Shown in pieces: positions 16,795 through 25,660 of a stretch of DNA of 46,149 bases. The first letter of the stretch is position 1; each line of letters starts with the position of its first letter. Both the position numbers and the translations under genes were made by a program. Below the pieces are notes generated by a model. That model was not told the DNA's origin. It searched no databases and was given only the letters and a program-made list of their open reading frames with translations. Source of the stretch: an uncultured Akkermansia sp. (GTDB taxonomy: Bacteria; Verrucomicrobiota; Verrucomicrobiia; Verrucomicrobiales; Akkermansiaceae); the NCBI GenBank assembly GCA_947629715.1, contig CANRET010000010.1, positions 1 through 46,149 on the forward strand, written 5' to 3'.

Positions 16795-17367
16795 ATGATA
16801 CTCTTCATCGACAACTACGATTCATTTTCCTACAACATCGTGCAGTACTTCATGCGCACGGGTCGCGAGCCGTTGGTGCTTACCAATGACAACCCTCGCG
16901 TGTTGGAGCTGGCGACCTCGCCGGAGTTGGAGGCCGTGGTCCTTTCGCCCGGTCCCAGCAACCCGGAGCATGCGGGGCTGTGTCTGGAGTTCCTGAAGCG
17001 CTTGCCGCATCATATCCCAACCCTGGGTGTATGTTTGGGACACCAGTGTCTGGGCTACCACGCGGGGTGCGCCGTAGTGCGGGGACCGAAAGTCATGCAT
17101 GGCAAAACGAGTTCCATTGAACACGATGGCACAGGCCTCTACAAGGGCATAGCCTCGACGATGCAGATTGGGCGGTATCATTCATTGGTCGTGAAAGTAC
17201 CGCAAAATCACCCGCTGCTGGAGGTCACCGCGCGGGATGAAGATGGCGAAGTGATGAGTATGCGCTACAAAGACAGACCATGGGTCGGCGTGCAGTACCA
17301 TCCGGAATCCATCCTCACATCGGAAGGACTCAAATTGATCGCTAACTTTCCAATGACCATCACCTGA
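16795..17367 (+). CDS. trpG: Anthranilate synthase component II (glutamine amidotransferase)
   Basis: 190 residues. It releases ammonia from glutamine for TrpE and may also serve PabB. It opens with ILFIDNYDSFSYNIVQYF and has the oxyanion loop LSPGPSNP. The nucleophilic Cys is in LGVCLGHQCLGYH near residue 79, the HGKTS segment is present, and the catalytic His-Glu pair is in GVQYHPESILT. The frame extends upstream into trpE, but the ATG at 16795 gives the conserved N-terminus. Confidence 0.93.
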   Translation: MILFIDNYDSFSYNIVQYFMRTGREPLVLTNDNPRVLELATSPELEAVVLSPGPSNPEHAGLCLEFLKRLPHHIPTLGVCLGHQCLGYHAGCAVVRGPKVMHGKTSSIEHDGTGLYKGIASTMQIGRYHSLVVKVPQNHPLLEVTARDEDGEVMSMRYKDRPWVGVQYHPESILTSEGLKLIANFPMTIT

Positions 17368-17380
17368 AGACCGGGGAGAC

Positions 17381-17421
17381 GCCGCACTCTCCGGTGTTCA
17401 TCGGAGAAAAAAGAGTGCGGC
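17381..17421 (+). other. Stable stem-loop between trpG and rtcB
   Basis: GCCGCACTCT (17381-17390) pairs perfectly with AGAGTGCGGC (17412-17421), and the interior TCTCCG/CGGAGA can form a second competing stem. No T-run follows, so it is not a standard terminator. It may protect the trpEG message, be a processing site, or lower expression of the genes downstream. Confidence 0.55.
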
Positions 17422-17437
17422 ATTATCTCACAGTACC

Positions 17438-18625
17438 ATGAACGTGATAGAAGAAGAGGGATGCCTACCCATCCTCAACTGGGCAGGAGAAATCGAAGAA
17501 GCGGCGTTGAGGCAGGCAAGGAACGTAGCGAAGCACCCCTGCGTCGTGCAGCGGGTGGCGCTCGCGCCGGATGCGCACTGCGGGTTCGGCGTACCCATCG
17601 GATGTATCCTTGCCTTGCATGATGCAGTCATACCGAACGCGGTGGGCGTGGATATCGGATGCTCGATGTCCGCATGCCAAACCAACATTGATGCAGCTGC
17701 ACTCGATCGTGAAAAGCTGCGTGAGATCATGGGCAAGGCCGAGGGACGACGCACGGGAATCCGCGCCGTCATTCCGGTCGGTTACGCTCACCAGAGCAAA
17801 AAGCAACAGCACCCCATCTTTGATGAGACGGAGCGCTGGGAGTCCACCCGCATCTGCAAGCAGGAGTTTAACTCAGCTCAATACCAACTCGGTACTATGG
17901 GCGGAGGAAATCACTTCATCGAGCTGCAGGCGGACGAGGAAGGGAAGCTCTGGTACATGATACACTCCGGCTCGCGCAACCTTGGCAACAAGGTGGGTAC
18001 GGAGTACAACAAGCTGGCCGCCGAGCTCTGTCGCCGTTTCCGGCAGGATGAGGTGGTGAAGCATCAGCTCTCCTTCCTGCCGCTCGGAACGGAGGAGTAC
18101 GAGCTTTACGTGCGCGAAATGCAACTCTGCCTCGACTTTGCCAAGGCAAACCACGAGAAAATGCAGGAGCTGCTGGAGCGTGTGCTGCGCGAGTTTATCC
18201 CGGATATCGAATTCGTCGAACACATTTACACGCGTCACAACTACGCTGCGTTGGAGCATCACGATGGGCAGGATCTGTGGATCCACCGCAAGGGCGCGGT
18301 CCGTGTGCGCGAGGGAGATCTCGCCATCATCCCGGGTTCGCAGGGAACGAACTCTTACATCGTGCGCGGTCTGGGCAATCCTGCTTCTTTCTGTTCGGCC
18401 TCCCACGGCGCAGGGCGCAAGCTCTCGCGTACGGCGGCTCAGAAAGAGCTTTCGCTGGAAGCCGAGCAGGAGCGCATGAAGGATATCGTTCACGATATGC
18501 GCAGTCAAAAGAAGCTTGACGAGGCGCCCTCCGCCTACAAGAATATCGAAGATGTTCTGCAGCGCGAGGCTGACTTGGTACAGCCCGTGGTGCGTCTCCG
18601 CCCCCTCGCCGTGCTGAAGGGATAG
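17438..18625 (+). CDS. rtcB: RtcB-family RNA 3'-phosphate ligase
   Basis: 395 residues, close to the usual ~400 for bacterial RtcB. It joins RNA 2',3'-cyclic or 3'-phosphate ends to 5'-OH ends with GTP and manganese, repairing or splicing RNA in the cytoplasm. It has the family landmarks: APDAHCGFGVPIGCI, the metal-binding VGVDIGCSMSA, LGTMGGGNHFIEL near residue 150, HSGSRNLGNKVG, and the guanylylated-His region ASHGAGRKLSR near residue 327. It sits between trpG and trpD, on the same strand, with 70 bases before it and 43 after. RtcB has no role in tryptophan synthesis, so the position is unusual; co-transcription with trp genes is inferred, not shown. No RtcA or RtcR is nearby. Confidence 0.92.
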   Translation: MNVIEEEGCLPILNWAGEIEEAALRQARNVAKHPCVVQRVALAPDAHCGFGVPIGCILALHDAVIPNAVGVDIGCSMSACQTNIDAAALDREKLREIMGKAEGRRTGIRAVIPVGYAHQSKKQQHPIFDETERWESTRICKQEFNSAQYQLGTMGGGNHFIELQADEEGKLWYMIHSGSRNLGNKVGTEYNKLAAELCRRFRQDEVVKHQLSFLPLGTEEYELYVREMQLCLDFAKANHEKMQELLERVLREFIPDIEFVEHIYTRHNYAALEHHDGQDLWIHRKGAVRVREGDLAIIPGSQGTNSYIVRGLGNPASFCSASHGAGRKLSRTAAQKELSLEAEQERMKDIVHDMRSQKKLDEAPSAYKNIEDVLQREADLVQPVVRLRPLAVLKG

Positions 18626-18668
18626 CACGGCCCTAATACAGACAACCGCATTTTCACCATACACGACA

Positions 18669-19682
18669 ATGACAATAGCTACCATACTCGATCAGCTCGC
18701 GCAGAGACATAACCTCTCCGCAGCAGAAGCAAACAATGCCTTTGCATCGCTCATGGACGGGCAACTCACCGCCGCTCAGGCGGGAGCCTTGTTGCTTGGC
18801 CTGCGCGCTAAGGGAGAAACCGCTGCGGAGATGCAGTCCGCCGTGCAGAACGCGTTGGAACGCGCTTGCCTCATTCCCGGAGTGGAAGGTGATTATGCGG
18901 ACGTTGTGGGTACGGGCGGGGACGGTAAGCACAGTTTCAACTGCTCCACGACCACGGCTCTTGTCCTGGCCGGCATGGGGTACCGCATCATCAAGCACGG
19001 CAACCGAGCCGCCTCTTCCTCGAGCGGAGCAGCGGATGCTCTGGAGTCGCTGGGCTATTCTCTGGATTTGGATCCCGATGGCATTCGCGAATCGCTGAAA
19101 ATGCATAATTTCGCCTTTGCTTTCGCACCGCATTTCCACCCCAGTTTTAAGCATATCGGTCCCATCCGTCGTGAACTCGGCGTACGCACACTGTTCAATT
19201 TGCTCGGGCCTCTGATCAACCCGAGTCGCCCCCCGCTGATGATGCTTGGCGTGGCCGCTCCGGAGTTCGTGCCGCTCGTTGCGCACACTCTGGCGGCAAG
19301 CGGTCACTACAAGCGTGCTTACGTCTTCTGCGGGGCGCTGGGTTATGACGAACTCACCGTTTTCGGTCCCGCTACCGCTTGCTGGGTGCAGGGCGAACTC
19401 GTGCAGGACCTCGTCATCGATCCGAAAGACTGGGGCTTTACGGAGCCTCCCGCCTCCCCGGATGAGTTGCGGGTAGAGACCAGGGAGGAAGCTGCCGCCG
19501 CCCTGCGCGCCCTGCTTGCAGGACAAGGCTCGCGCGCGATGGCGGACATGGTGGCGTTCAACGTGGCGTTGGGCATTCGTCTGTTCGAACCCGATCGATC
19601 CGCATCGGAATGTGGTGCGCAGGCGCGTGAGGCCGTTGCCTCCGGTGTGGGGATGCGTGTAGTTCAAGGATGGCAATCCTGA
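18669..19682 (+). CDS. trpD: Anthranilate phosphoribosyltransferase
   Basis: 337 residues; transfers phosphoribose from PRPP to anthranilate. The PRPP loop is VVGTGGDGKHSFNCSTTTA near residue 80 (consensus VGTGGDGxxTFNIS, slightly varied). KHGNRAASSSSGAADALE is the KHGNR anthranilate site, and RRELGVRTLFNLLGPLINP is diagnostic. It is a stand-alone enzyme, not fused to TrpG. It is followed almost directly by trpC; a frame beginning at 19670 inside trpD could even overlap it. Confidence 0.95.
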   Translation: MTIATILDQLAQRHNLSAAEANNAFASLMDGQLTAAQAGALLLGLRAKGETAAEMQSAVQNALERACLIPGVEGDYADVVGTGGDGKHSFNCSTTTALVLAGMGYRIIKHGNRAASSSSGAADALESLGYSLDLDPDGIRESLKMHNFAFAFAPHFHPSFKHIGPIRRELGVRTLFNLLGPLINPSRPPLMMLGVAAPEFVPLVAHTLAASGHYKRAYVFCGALGYDELTVFGPATACWVQGELVQDLVIDPKDWGFTEPPASPDELRVETREEAAAALRALLAGQGSRAMADMVAFNVALGIRLFEPDRSASECGAQAREAVASGVGMRVVQGWQS

Positions 19683-19687
19683 TTTTC

Positions 19688-20458
19688 ATGATGAATCTCC
19701 AACGTTTCATTGATTCGAAGCAGGAAGAACTCAGGACATTGCGCGAGGCGATGCCTGAAGCTCTCGCTTTCTCGCGCCCGGATTTTCTCAGCGCTCTGCG
19801 TGCACCGTGTCCGGCGGGACAGCCTTTGCGCGTTATCGCCGAGTTCAAGCGCAGCTCGCCGTCCGAAGGGGTTATCAACGACTCTCTGTCTCCTCAGCAG
19901 GCGGCACAGCAGTATGCGGCGGGCGGCGCTACGTGCATGAGCGTGCTCACCGAACGTCGGTATTTTCGTGGCAGCACGGAGGATTTGTCAGCGGCTCAAT
20001 CCGGCGGACTTCCCTTGCTCCGCAAAGATTTCATCTTCGACGAACTCCAGGTGCGCGAAACTTACGCCACGCCCGCAAGCGCTTTGCTGCTCATCGTAGC
20101 GCTCACGCCGGACGCCGACAAACTGCGTTCTCTCCGCGAGCTTGCGGAAGAGCAGGGGATTCAGGCTGTGGTCGAAGTGTTCAATGAGGAAGAGCTGAAG
20201 CTTGCGCGCGTCAGCGGGGCCCGCATTATTCAGGTGAACGCGCGTAACCTCGAAACCTTCGCAACGGATCGTGCGGAGTGCCTTCGTCTGGTTCGTTTGC
20301 GTCATGCCGATGAGGTGTGGATCGCCGCCAGCGCTATGAGTGAACGCGACCACCTGCTGGATGCTGCCTCTGCCGGATACGATGCCGCGCTGGTCGGGAC
20401 GGCGCTGATGAAATCTCCCAATCCGATGCTGAAATTACAACAACTTCTCCATGAATAA
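19688..20458 (+). CDS. trpC: Indole-3-glycerol phosphate synthase
   Basis: About 256 residues, a TIM barrel that closes the indole ring. It has VIAEFKRSSPSEG (the catalytic Lys of the EFKRxSPSxG signature), SVLTERRYFRGSTEDL, LLRKDFIFDELQVRE with the second Lys, and VNARNLETF in place of the usual NNRNL. Starts at 19670, 19688 and 19691 are all possible; 19688/19691 avoid overlap with trpD and match the family N-terminus. It overlaps trpF by eight bases. It is separate from trpF, not fused as in enterics. Confidence 0.93.
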   Translation: MMNLQRFIDSKQEELRTLREAMPEALAFSRPDFLSALRAPCPAGQPLRVIAEFKRSSPSEGVINDSLSPQQAAQQYAAGGATCMSVLTERRYFRGSTEDLSAAQSGGLPLLRKDFIFDELQVRETYATPASALLLIVALTPDADKLRSLRELAEEQGIQAVVEVFNEEELKLARVSGARIIQVNARNLETFATDRAECLRLVRLRHADEVWIAASAMSERDHLLDAASAGYDAALVGTALMKSPNPMLKLQQLLHE

Positions 20459-21098
20459 AAAACTCCCCTTCATCAAAGTGTGCGGACAAACGCATGTCGG
20501 CACAGTGGATACATCGCTTGCATTGGGGGCCCGGTACATCGGCTTTATCTTTCACCCCAGCAGTCCGCGCAGTATCACTCCGGAACGCGCTGCCGCCATC
20601 CACACCCGCTTTACTCGTCGTGTCGGCGTTTTTGTTCGCCAGGGGGCAGAGGATATTTTGCGCATTATGCAAATTGCCCGGCTCGATTACGCCCAGCTGC
20701 ACGGTGCGCAGACCACAGAAGATGCCGAAAAAATAGGACCGGATCGAGTGATTCGCACCATCTGGCCGGAGCGCTGCGGGACGGTCTCCGCTCTGCAGCA
20801 GACGCTGGATGAATGGGTTCCCTTCTGCGCTATGTACCTGTTGGATGCCGGGGCACATGTCGGCTCCGGAGGTACCGGGAAGTCGCTCGATGTGGAACGC
20901 TTCGCGCACGTGAGTTTCCCTCATCCGTGGATACTCGCCGGCGGGGTCAGTGCTCGAAATATCCCGCAGCTTCTCGCCCATTGCTCACCGGATGGCATTG
21001 ATTTGAACTCCGGGGTGGAGCTTGCCCCGGGGCTGAAGGATCCGGTGAAACTTCTTGCCGCTGTGCATGCGTGCAGGACTGCTGTCCGGAAGAGTTGA
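20451..21098 (+). CDS. trpF: Phosphoribosylanthranilate isomerase
   Basis: 215 residues, the Amadori isomerase between TrpD and TrpC. It shows FIKVCGQTH with the catalytic Cys (KVCG, usually KICG), IGFIFHPSSPRSI, VGVFVRQ, QLHG, the catalytic Asp in YLLDAGAHVGSGGTGKS, LAGGVSARN and DLNSGVE. It is the last trp gene in the window; trpB and trpA must lie elsewhere. The 133 bases after it (21099-21231) hold no recognised gene. Confidence 0.94.
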   Translation: MNKKLPFIKVCGQTHVGTVDTSLALGARYIGFIFHPSSPRSITPERAAAIHTRFTRRVGVFVRQGAEDILRIMQIARLDYAQLHGAQTTEDAEKIGPDRVIRTIWPERCGTVSALQQTLDEWVPFCAMYLLDAGAHVGSGGTGKSLDVERFAHVSFPHPWILAGGVSARNIPQLLAHCSPDGIDLNSGVELAPGLKDPVKLLAAVHACRTAVRKS

Positions 21099-21231
21099 AA
21101 CCGGCGTGATCCGTTTGAGAGTCTGCGCTTGCTGAATCAATGCGCAGTACGCGGTTCGTGCCCGGCCGCAATGTGCCTTGTTTTTCTTTGCTTAACGGGG
21201 CTCGGGCGATACTTTTTGCCTCCCCGAGGGG

Positions 21232-21250
21232 TGCGTATTTGGAATACGCA
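21232..21250. repeat. Left inverted repeat of invertible segment 1
   Basis: Reads TGCGTATTTGGAATACGCA: itself an 8-bp palindrome around a TGG centre. Its 15-base core (21234-21248) is the exact reverse complement of the core of the right repeat (21390-21404), centre CCA. Homology to the second autotransporter locus begins exactly at this repeat. Confidence 0.85.
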
Positions 21251-21385
21251 TGTCAAGCCCTTATTTGATAATTTTTTCTTTTCCTTTCCAACAACTTATC
21301 AGAGACGATGGCTTCCTTTTGCAGGAAAAATTTGTTCGGTATAGTCTGATGCGACTACACATTATCAATGATTTATAAATCATCG

Positions 21386-21408
21386 GATACGTATTCCAAA
21401 TACGTATC
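21386..21408. repeat. Right inverted repeat of invertible segment 1
   Basis: A 10-bp palindrome (GATACGTATT and its complement) around a CCA centre; the core is the reverse complement of the left repeat's core. The TATCTT box starts within its right edge. Confidence 0.85.
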
Positions 21409-21484
21409 TTTTCTCCCGTGGCAGCGAAAGCAAAGATTCCAATTCGTCCGCTGCTTCATGACAAAACTCATTTTATTATACATT

Positions 21485-24400
21485 ATGAAACTCCATCTGC
21501 CTGTCATACTGTTCGCGGCTCTCATGTCCGCGATGTCTGCCCTGCCTTCCTTCGCGAAACAGGAAATTAAAGTCGATGACCAAATCATAGAAAATTGGGA
21601 CGGAAAGTTGACCCAAGACGATGAGGAATGGTTTGACGACTCAATCAATATCCGAGCTTGGAAAGAAGAGGGAGAGGAAACAAATCCGGAGGTTGTCATA
21701 GGTGATGAAGCAGGCCAGGCTCTGCAGCTGGGTGGCAATATCTCGGTGAATGTGGGGGAAGATAGCACGGTGACGGTGCATCAAGCGGGAATCGGCGTTG
21801 GGGCGCAGGGGGACAATCCTGTCAAGACAGAGATCACGGTTGATGGGGGAACGTTCAAGATGGATGGCGGAGAGCAGAGTACGCTGGGAGAAGCAAAGGT
21901 TCAGTCCAGCAAAACGGACGTTACAATTCTCGTCGAGAATGGCGGCACATTTGAAGCCGGTGAAGACACCCGCATTGGCTATTTGGGCGCAAAGTACACC
22001 GAGACTTCTCTTTCTATCACTGTGACGGGCAATGGGAGCACTTTTTCAACTGAAGGTTCCATCAGCTATATTGGGAAAGATGCAGCCGCTTGGGGAGGTC
22101 GTGCTGATCAAACTCTCACTATCCAAGTGGAAGACGGCGCCACGTTCATTTTCGGGGGAAGTTTTTTGGGAACATATGGAAGCTCAAGTTGTCAAGCTGC
22201 CGCTGATCTTAGAACTGATATTTACATTAAAGATGCGGAATTCATTTTCAAAGGGGATGGTATCATAGGCTCTGAATATCAGCAGGGTTCTATTTCCAGT
22301 AGGACGAGTCGCCATACACAAATCACGTTGCAAGGGAATGCGGTATTTGACTTGACGGAAGCGACTAGTAAGGCGCGCATTTATGGCACGTTGGTTGTGG
22401 AAGGGGGGAGCATCAAGTGCAATGCAGAAACGATTGAAGATATCCTTGGTACGAACTCGTTTGACATGCGCATTGACTCCGGGAAAGACTACGTTGGTGT
22501 GATTGATGTGGGCGGGTTACCCGGTTCCTGGCTGACCAGTGCGGATGCGGGATCTGCTGGTAATATTGTTGAGTATAGAGCAATGCGCATTAATAACGCA
22601 GGCACGACGATTACAGGCATCAAGGCAGGCACGACGCTCACTATGAGCGGTTGTGAAGTTATTTGCATTGGGTTGACAAGCGCTCGTTTCACAGATGGTG
22701 AGGCTTTTGGTGACGGCAATAGAGCTCTTTTTGAATTCCAGGGGAGAACTGGAAGGGTGAGGTTTGGTAAAGGGGGGCTCCACACGACAACATTTGTTCT
22801 CAGCGATGACATCCTCGATGTCCTTTCCAAGGAAGACGGAGATGTGGGACTCGAGATTTGGGTTACAAATGGTGAAGTTGTCAGTGGCAAGAATGATGAT
22901 TTCGAGGATATTGAAGGCATTTTCCAGATTGACGGCGGCTGGACGGTCAAAGACTGCACGGCGCAAGACGGCAAACTTACCTTAACCATCGATATGTCAA
23001 AGGTGTGGTTTGCTACCAAGCACGACGACCCGAATCACCACGGCACCTCTCATGCTGAGCTCAAGGATCTTCAGGATGCGGAGAAGGTGGTGATCGATGA
23101 GAGTACTACATTGCACGTAACGGAGGAAGGAGGTACGGTTAAGTTCCTGGAGGGCGGAAGTGATCTTTCCCTCGAAGGGAACGGCGAAGTATCCTTTGAG
23201 AATACGGATGGACTCTCATCAACGTACCGCGGCAAGCTTTCCGCTGTTGAAGATGTGGATATCCGGAAAACGGGGAAGGGAGATTTAACCCTTGCCGGCG
23301 GTATGGACGCGGCGGGCGATGTGACGATCGAAGAGGGCGAGCTCATTGTCACCGGGGAGGATAACGTCATCAGCGGTGCGCTCCGTTTCTCTGAGGATGC
23401 CGGCAAGCAGGGGACTCTGCAGGTAGATAGTGTACTCCGCTTCTTCGGAAACAGTGATCTGAGCGCCGGCAAAGGCACGATCACGGGAAGTGGCTGGCTG
23501 TATGTCGCTGAGGGAGCGAATCTGGAACTTGGAAAAGGCATAACGCTGGGGAACGAACTTTCGATGTGGGTTGATGGCAATCTCACGCTTTCTCAGAGCA
23601 CGTACAGCAGTCAGATAACTCTTACCGGTAATGGCGTTATCACGATGGGAGAGGGTTCTGATATTGGCGAGAACGTGCAGCTGGGAGAAAATATAAAGTT
23701 CCGAATCAGCGAGGACTCTGCTCAACGAGTGAATTTTTATACCGAGGATGAAGTTACTTTGCTGGATTTGAATGGTTCCCGAGAAGTGAAAGCAACAGGA
23801 GACGTTGTATTGGAAGGCAAAGGAACGTATTCGGGTTCGCTCTCATATAACAACACGGTTGCAGTACGAGGCGAATATGACCTCAGCGGCGCATCGATCA
23901 TGGGATCGTTGGACAACGGCGGAGCAGATCCTGCACAAACAGGGGCTGGCATCCTGATTTTCTCGGAAGGGAATGAAGGGACAAAAGTAACAAACGACTT
24001 GGTGCTGCGCAAGGGAGCGACCACGCGGGTCAAACTTGACTTCGGCAAGGATGACCTGTGGGAGGGAGACTCTCGAGATGTGACCGTGCTGACCGCGTCG
24101 GGCAACATCATTGTGGAGGCGGGAACCATCTTCGAGATTGAGAACCTTTCCGATGTCATCTCGGACAACCTGAGGAAAGGTGAAAAGGAAGTGTTCCTCA
24201 TGAAAGGCAAGCACGTGTTTTCCTCCGCCAGTCACTACGAAGGAGGAACAGATGGCCTCAGTGATGCAGGATCTATTGGTGGAAGCCTCGAATGCGATAC
24301 AAACGCCGAGGTGCGTCTGAGTAGCGAAATGAACTGGTTCTTCAAAAATGCTCAGATTGTGTTCCACAACAATGAAGCAGCCGTGGTAGCTTCGAGTGAA

Positions 24401-25660
24401 GAGGGAATCGCGTTGGCAGCGGAGGAGTCAGTTCCGGAAGGCCCATATATCGCGGTTCGCGTTGAGACACGCTCGGGAGAAGACATCAATAAGGTGGCGG
24501 GAAGTTCCAACGCCATAGCCGGTTCTTCCCTGCTGACGCACTACACGGAGGAGAAATTGCCCAGCGAGATTGACCCGGACGTGCGGCAGGTGATCAGTTC
24601 TCTTGGGAATGTGATCGACAGTAATTCTGCGGAAGCAAACCGCATCATGTCTGCCGTGGCGGGCAGCACGCTGACCTCACTCTCCGCCGCGCAGAGCGCC
24701 GCTCTGCGCAACCAGGAGAGTCGCGTGCGTGATCATGCCCTGCAGGCCGCACGTTTGCGCTGCCAGGGCAACGACGAGACAACGCAGCAGCAGCGTCCCT
24801 GCAAGACCACCCACGTCTGGGTGGAAGGCACGAGCTTCTTCTCCGAGCAGCACAGCCGTGGCGACGAGAGCGGCTATCGCCTCAACTCCTGGGGCGGCGC
24901 CCTGGGCATCGATGCTCAGGTGGATGCCCACTGGAGCGTGGGACTGAGCCTCGCCGCCAACTACGGCGACTTGGAGGCGCGCGCCGCCGACTACGCCAAG
25001 GGCGACTTGGACAGCTACTACGTGAGTGCATGGAGTCAGGCGAAGAACGGCCGCTGGGGCAACACGCTGCTCGCCACGGTGGGCACGAATGAGGGAGACC
25101 TCAGGCGCACGGTGAACTACGGAGGCGGCAGCTACACGGCCACGAGCAGCACGAGCGGCAGCAGCCTTGGTGCGATGTGGGAAGTTACGTATGACCTCTA
25201 CCCGGTGAAGGACAACAAGAGCAACATCATTCAACCGCTCTTCAACGTGGCTGTGCAGCACACGAGCATGGACGGCTTCAGCGAGAAGAATGCGGGGAGC
25301 GTGGGTCTCACGACGGAGAAGCAGACGCGCGACACGATGACGCTGGCATTGGGCTTGCGTTGGCTGGCGGCGATTGACTCCGCGAAGGCGGTCAACCGCA
25401 CGGTGACGACCGAGCTGCACGCGAATGTGGCGCAGGACATGGGCGACCGCCGGAGCATGGCGAACGTGGCGCTGCTAGCTGACCCGAACTACACGCAGAG
25501 CGTGTACGGGGCACGAGCAGGCAGCACGGCGTTCCAATTCGGGGCGGGCGTGAACGTGCCTGTGACGCCGAACTCGCAGCTTTATGTGAACGCGGGCGGC
25601 GAGCTGCGCAGCCACGCGAACGCATGGAACGCCGCGCTGGGCGTTCGGATGGGTTTCTGA
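21485..25660 (+). CDS. Autotransporter adhesin-like protein 1 (type V secretion)
   Basis: 1391 residues. Signal peptide 1-24 (MKLHLPVILFAALMSAMSAL then PSFA). A long Gly/Asp/Glu-rich passenger follows, with beta-helix-type strands and passenger-associated repeats (e.g. TGKGDLTLAGGMDAAGDV near residue 596). A linker (about 1057-1107) contains the shared SLSAAQSAALRNQESRVRD. A 284-residue autotransporter beta-barrel (1108-1391) ends in Phe, as expected for BAM recognition. The passenger would be displayed outside the outer membrane. The frame is open upstream to 21368, but that extension reads through the inverted repeat; the ATG at 21485 gives a proper signal peptide. The barrel is about 96 percent identical to that of the next gene while the passengers differ widely. 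Ligand unknown. Expression is probably set by the invertible segment upstream. Confidence 0.9.
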   Translation: MKLHLPVILFAALMSAMSALPSFAKQEIKVDDQIIENWDGKLTQDDEEWFDDSINIRAWKEEGEETNPEVVIGDEAGQALQLGGNISVNVGEDSTVTVHQAGIGVGAQGDNPVKTEITVDGGTFKMDGGEQSTLGEAKVQSSKTDVTILVENGGTFEAGEDTRIGYLGAKYTETSLSITVTGNGSTFSTEGSISYIGKDAAAWGGRADQTLTIQVEDGATFIFGGSFLGTYGSSSCQAAADLRTDIYIKDAEFIFKGDGIIGSEYQQGSISSRTSRHTQITLQGNAVFDLTEATSKARIYGTLVVEGGSIKCNAETIEDILGTNSFDMRIDSGKDYVGVIDVGGLPGSWLTSADAGSAGNIVEYRAMRINNAGTTITGIKAGTTLTMSGCEVICIGLTSARFTDGEAFGDGNRALFEFQGRTGRVRFGKGGLHTTTFVLSDDILDVLSKEDGDVGLEIWVTNGEVVSGKNDDFEDIEGIFQIDGGWTVKDCTAQDGKLTLTIDMSKVWFATKHDDPNHHGTSHAELKDLQDAEKVVIDESTTLHVTEEGGTVKFLEGGSDLSLEGNGEVSFENTDGLSSTYRGKLSAVEDVDIRKTGKGDLTLAGGMDAAGDVTIEEGELIVTGEDNVISGALRFSEDAGKQGTLQVDSVLRFFGNSDLSAGKGTITGSGWLYVAEGANLELGKGITLGNELSMWVDGNLTLSQSTYSSQITLTGNGVITMGEGSDIGENVQLGENIKFRISEDSAQRVNFYTEDEVTLLDLNGSREVKATGDVVLEGKGTYSGSLSYNNTVAVRGEYDLSGASIMGSLDNGGADPAQTGAGILIFSEGNEGTKVTNDLVLRKGATTRVKLDFGKDDLWEGDSRDVTVLTASGNIIVEAGTIFEIENLSDVISDNLRKGEKEVFLMKGKHVFSSASHYEGGTDGLSDAGSIGGSLECDTNAEVRLSSEMNWFFKNAQIVFHNNEAAVVASSEEGIALAAEESVPEGPYIAVRVETRSGEDINKVAGSSNAIAGSSLLTHYTEEKLPSEIDPDVRQVISSLGNVIDSNSAEANRIMSAVAGSTLTSLSAAQSAALRNQESRVRDHALQAARLRCQGNDETTQQQRPCKTTHVWVEGTSFFSEQHSRGDESGYRLNSWGGALGIDAQVDAHWSVGLSLAANYGDLEARAADYAKGDLDSYYVSAWSQAKNGRWGNTLLATVGTNEGDLRRTVNYGGGSYTATSSTSGSSLGAMWEVTYDLYPVKDNKSNIIQPLFNVAVQHTSMDGFSEKNAGSVGLTTEKQTRDTMTLALGLRWLAAIDSAKAVNRTVTTELHANVAQDMGDRRSMANVALLADPNYTQSVYGARAGSTAFQFGAGVNVPVTPNSQLYVNAGGELRSHANAWNAALGVRMGF

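Larger units (their letters stand above)
21232..21410 (+). promoter_or_regulatory. Candidate invertible (phase-variable) promoter of autotransporter 1, apparently OFF
   Basis: About 136 bp lie between two inverted repeats. Just inside the left repeat is TGTCAA (21251-21256), a TTGACA box pointing away from the gene with no -10 box beyond it. Outside the right repeat core is a fixed TATCTT (21405-21410). Inversion by recombination at the repeat centres would move TTGACA to 21382-21387, where ATCGGA stands now. That is exactly 17 bp before TATCTT, and would create a sigma70-type promoter about 75 bases upstream of the gene. The segment also holds a 16-bp palindrome, ATGATTTATAAATCAT (21368-21383). 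The same arrangement is repeated at 25789. That it inverts, and the recombinase responsible, are inference; no recombinase gene is in the window. Confidence 0.65.

Noticed and set aside
21411-21484. Alternative promoter (TTCATG, 16 bp, TATACA) directly before autotransporter 1
   Set aside because: The -35 match is poor and the boxes are not kept before autotransporter 2, whereas the switch geometry is kept in both.
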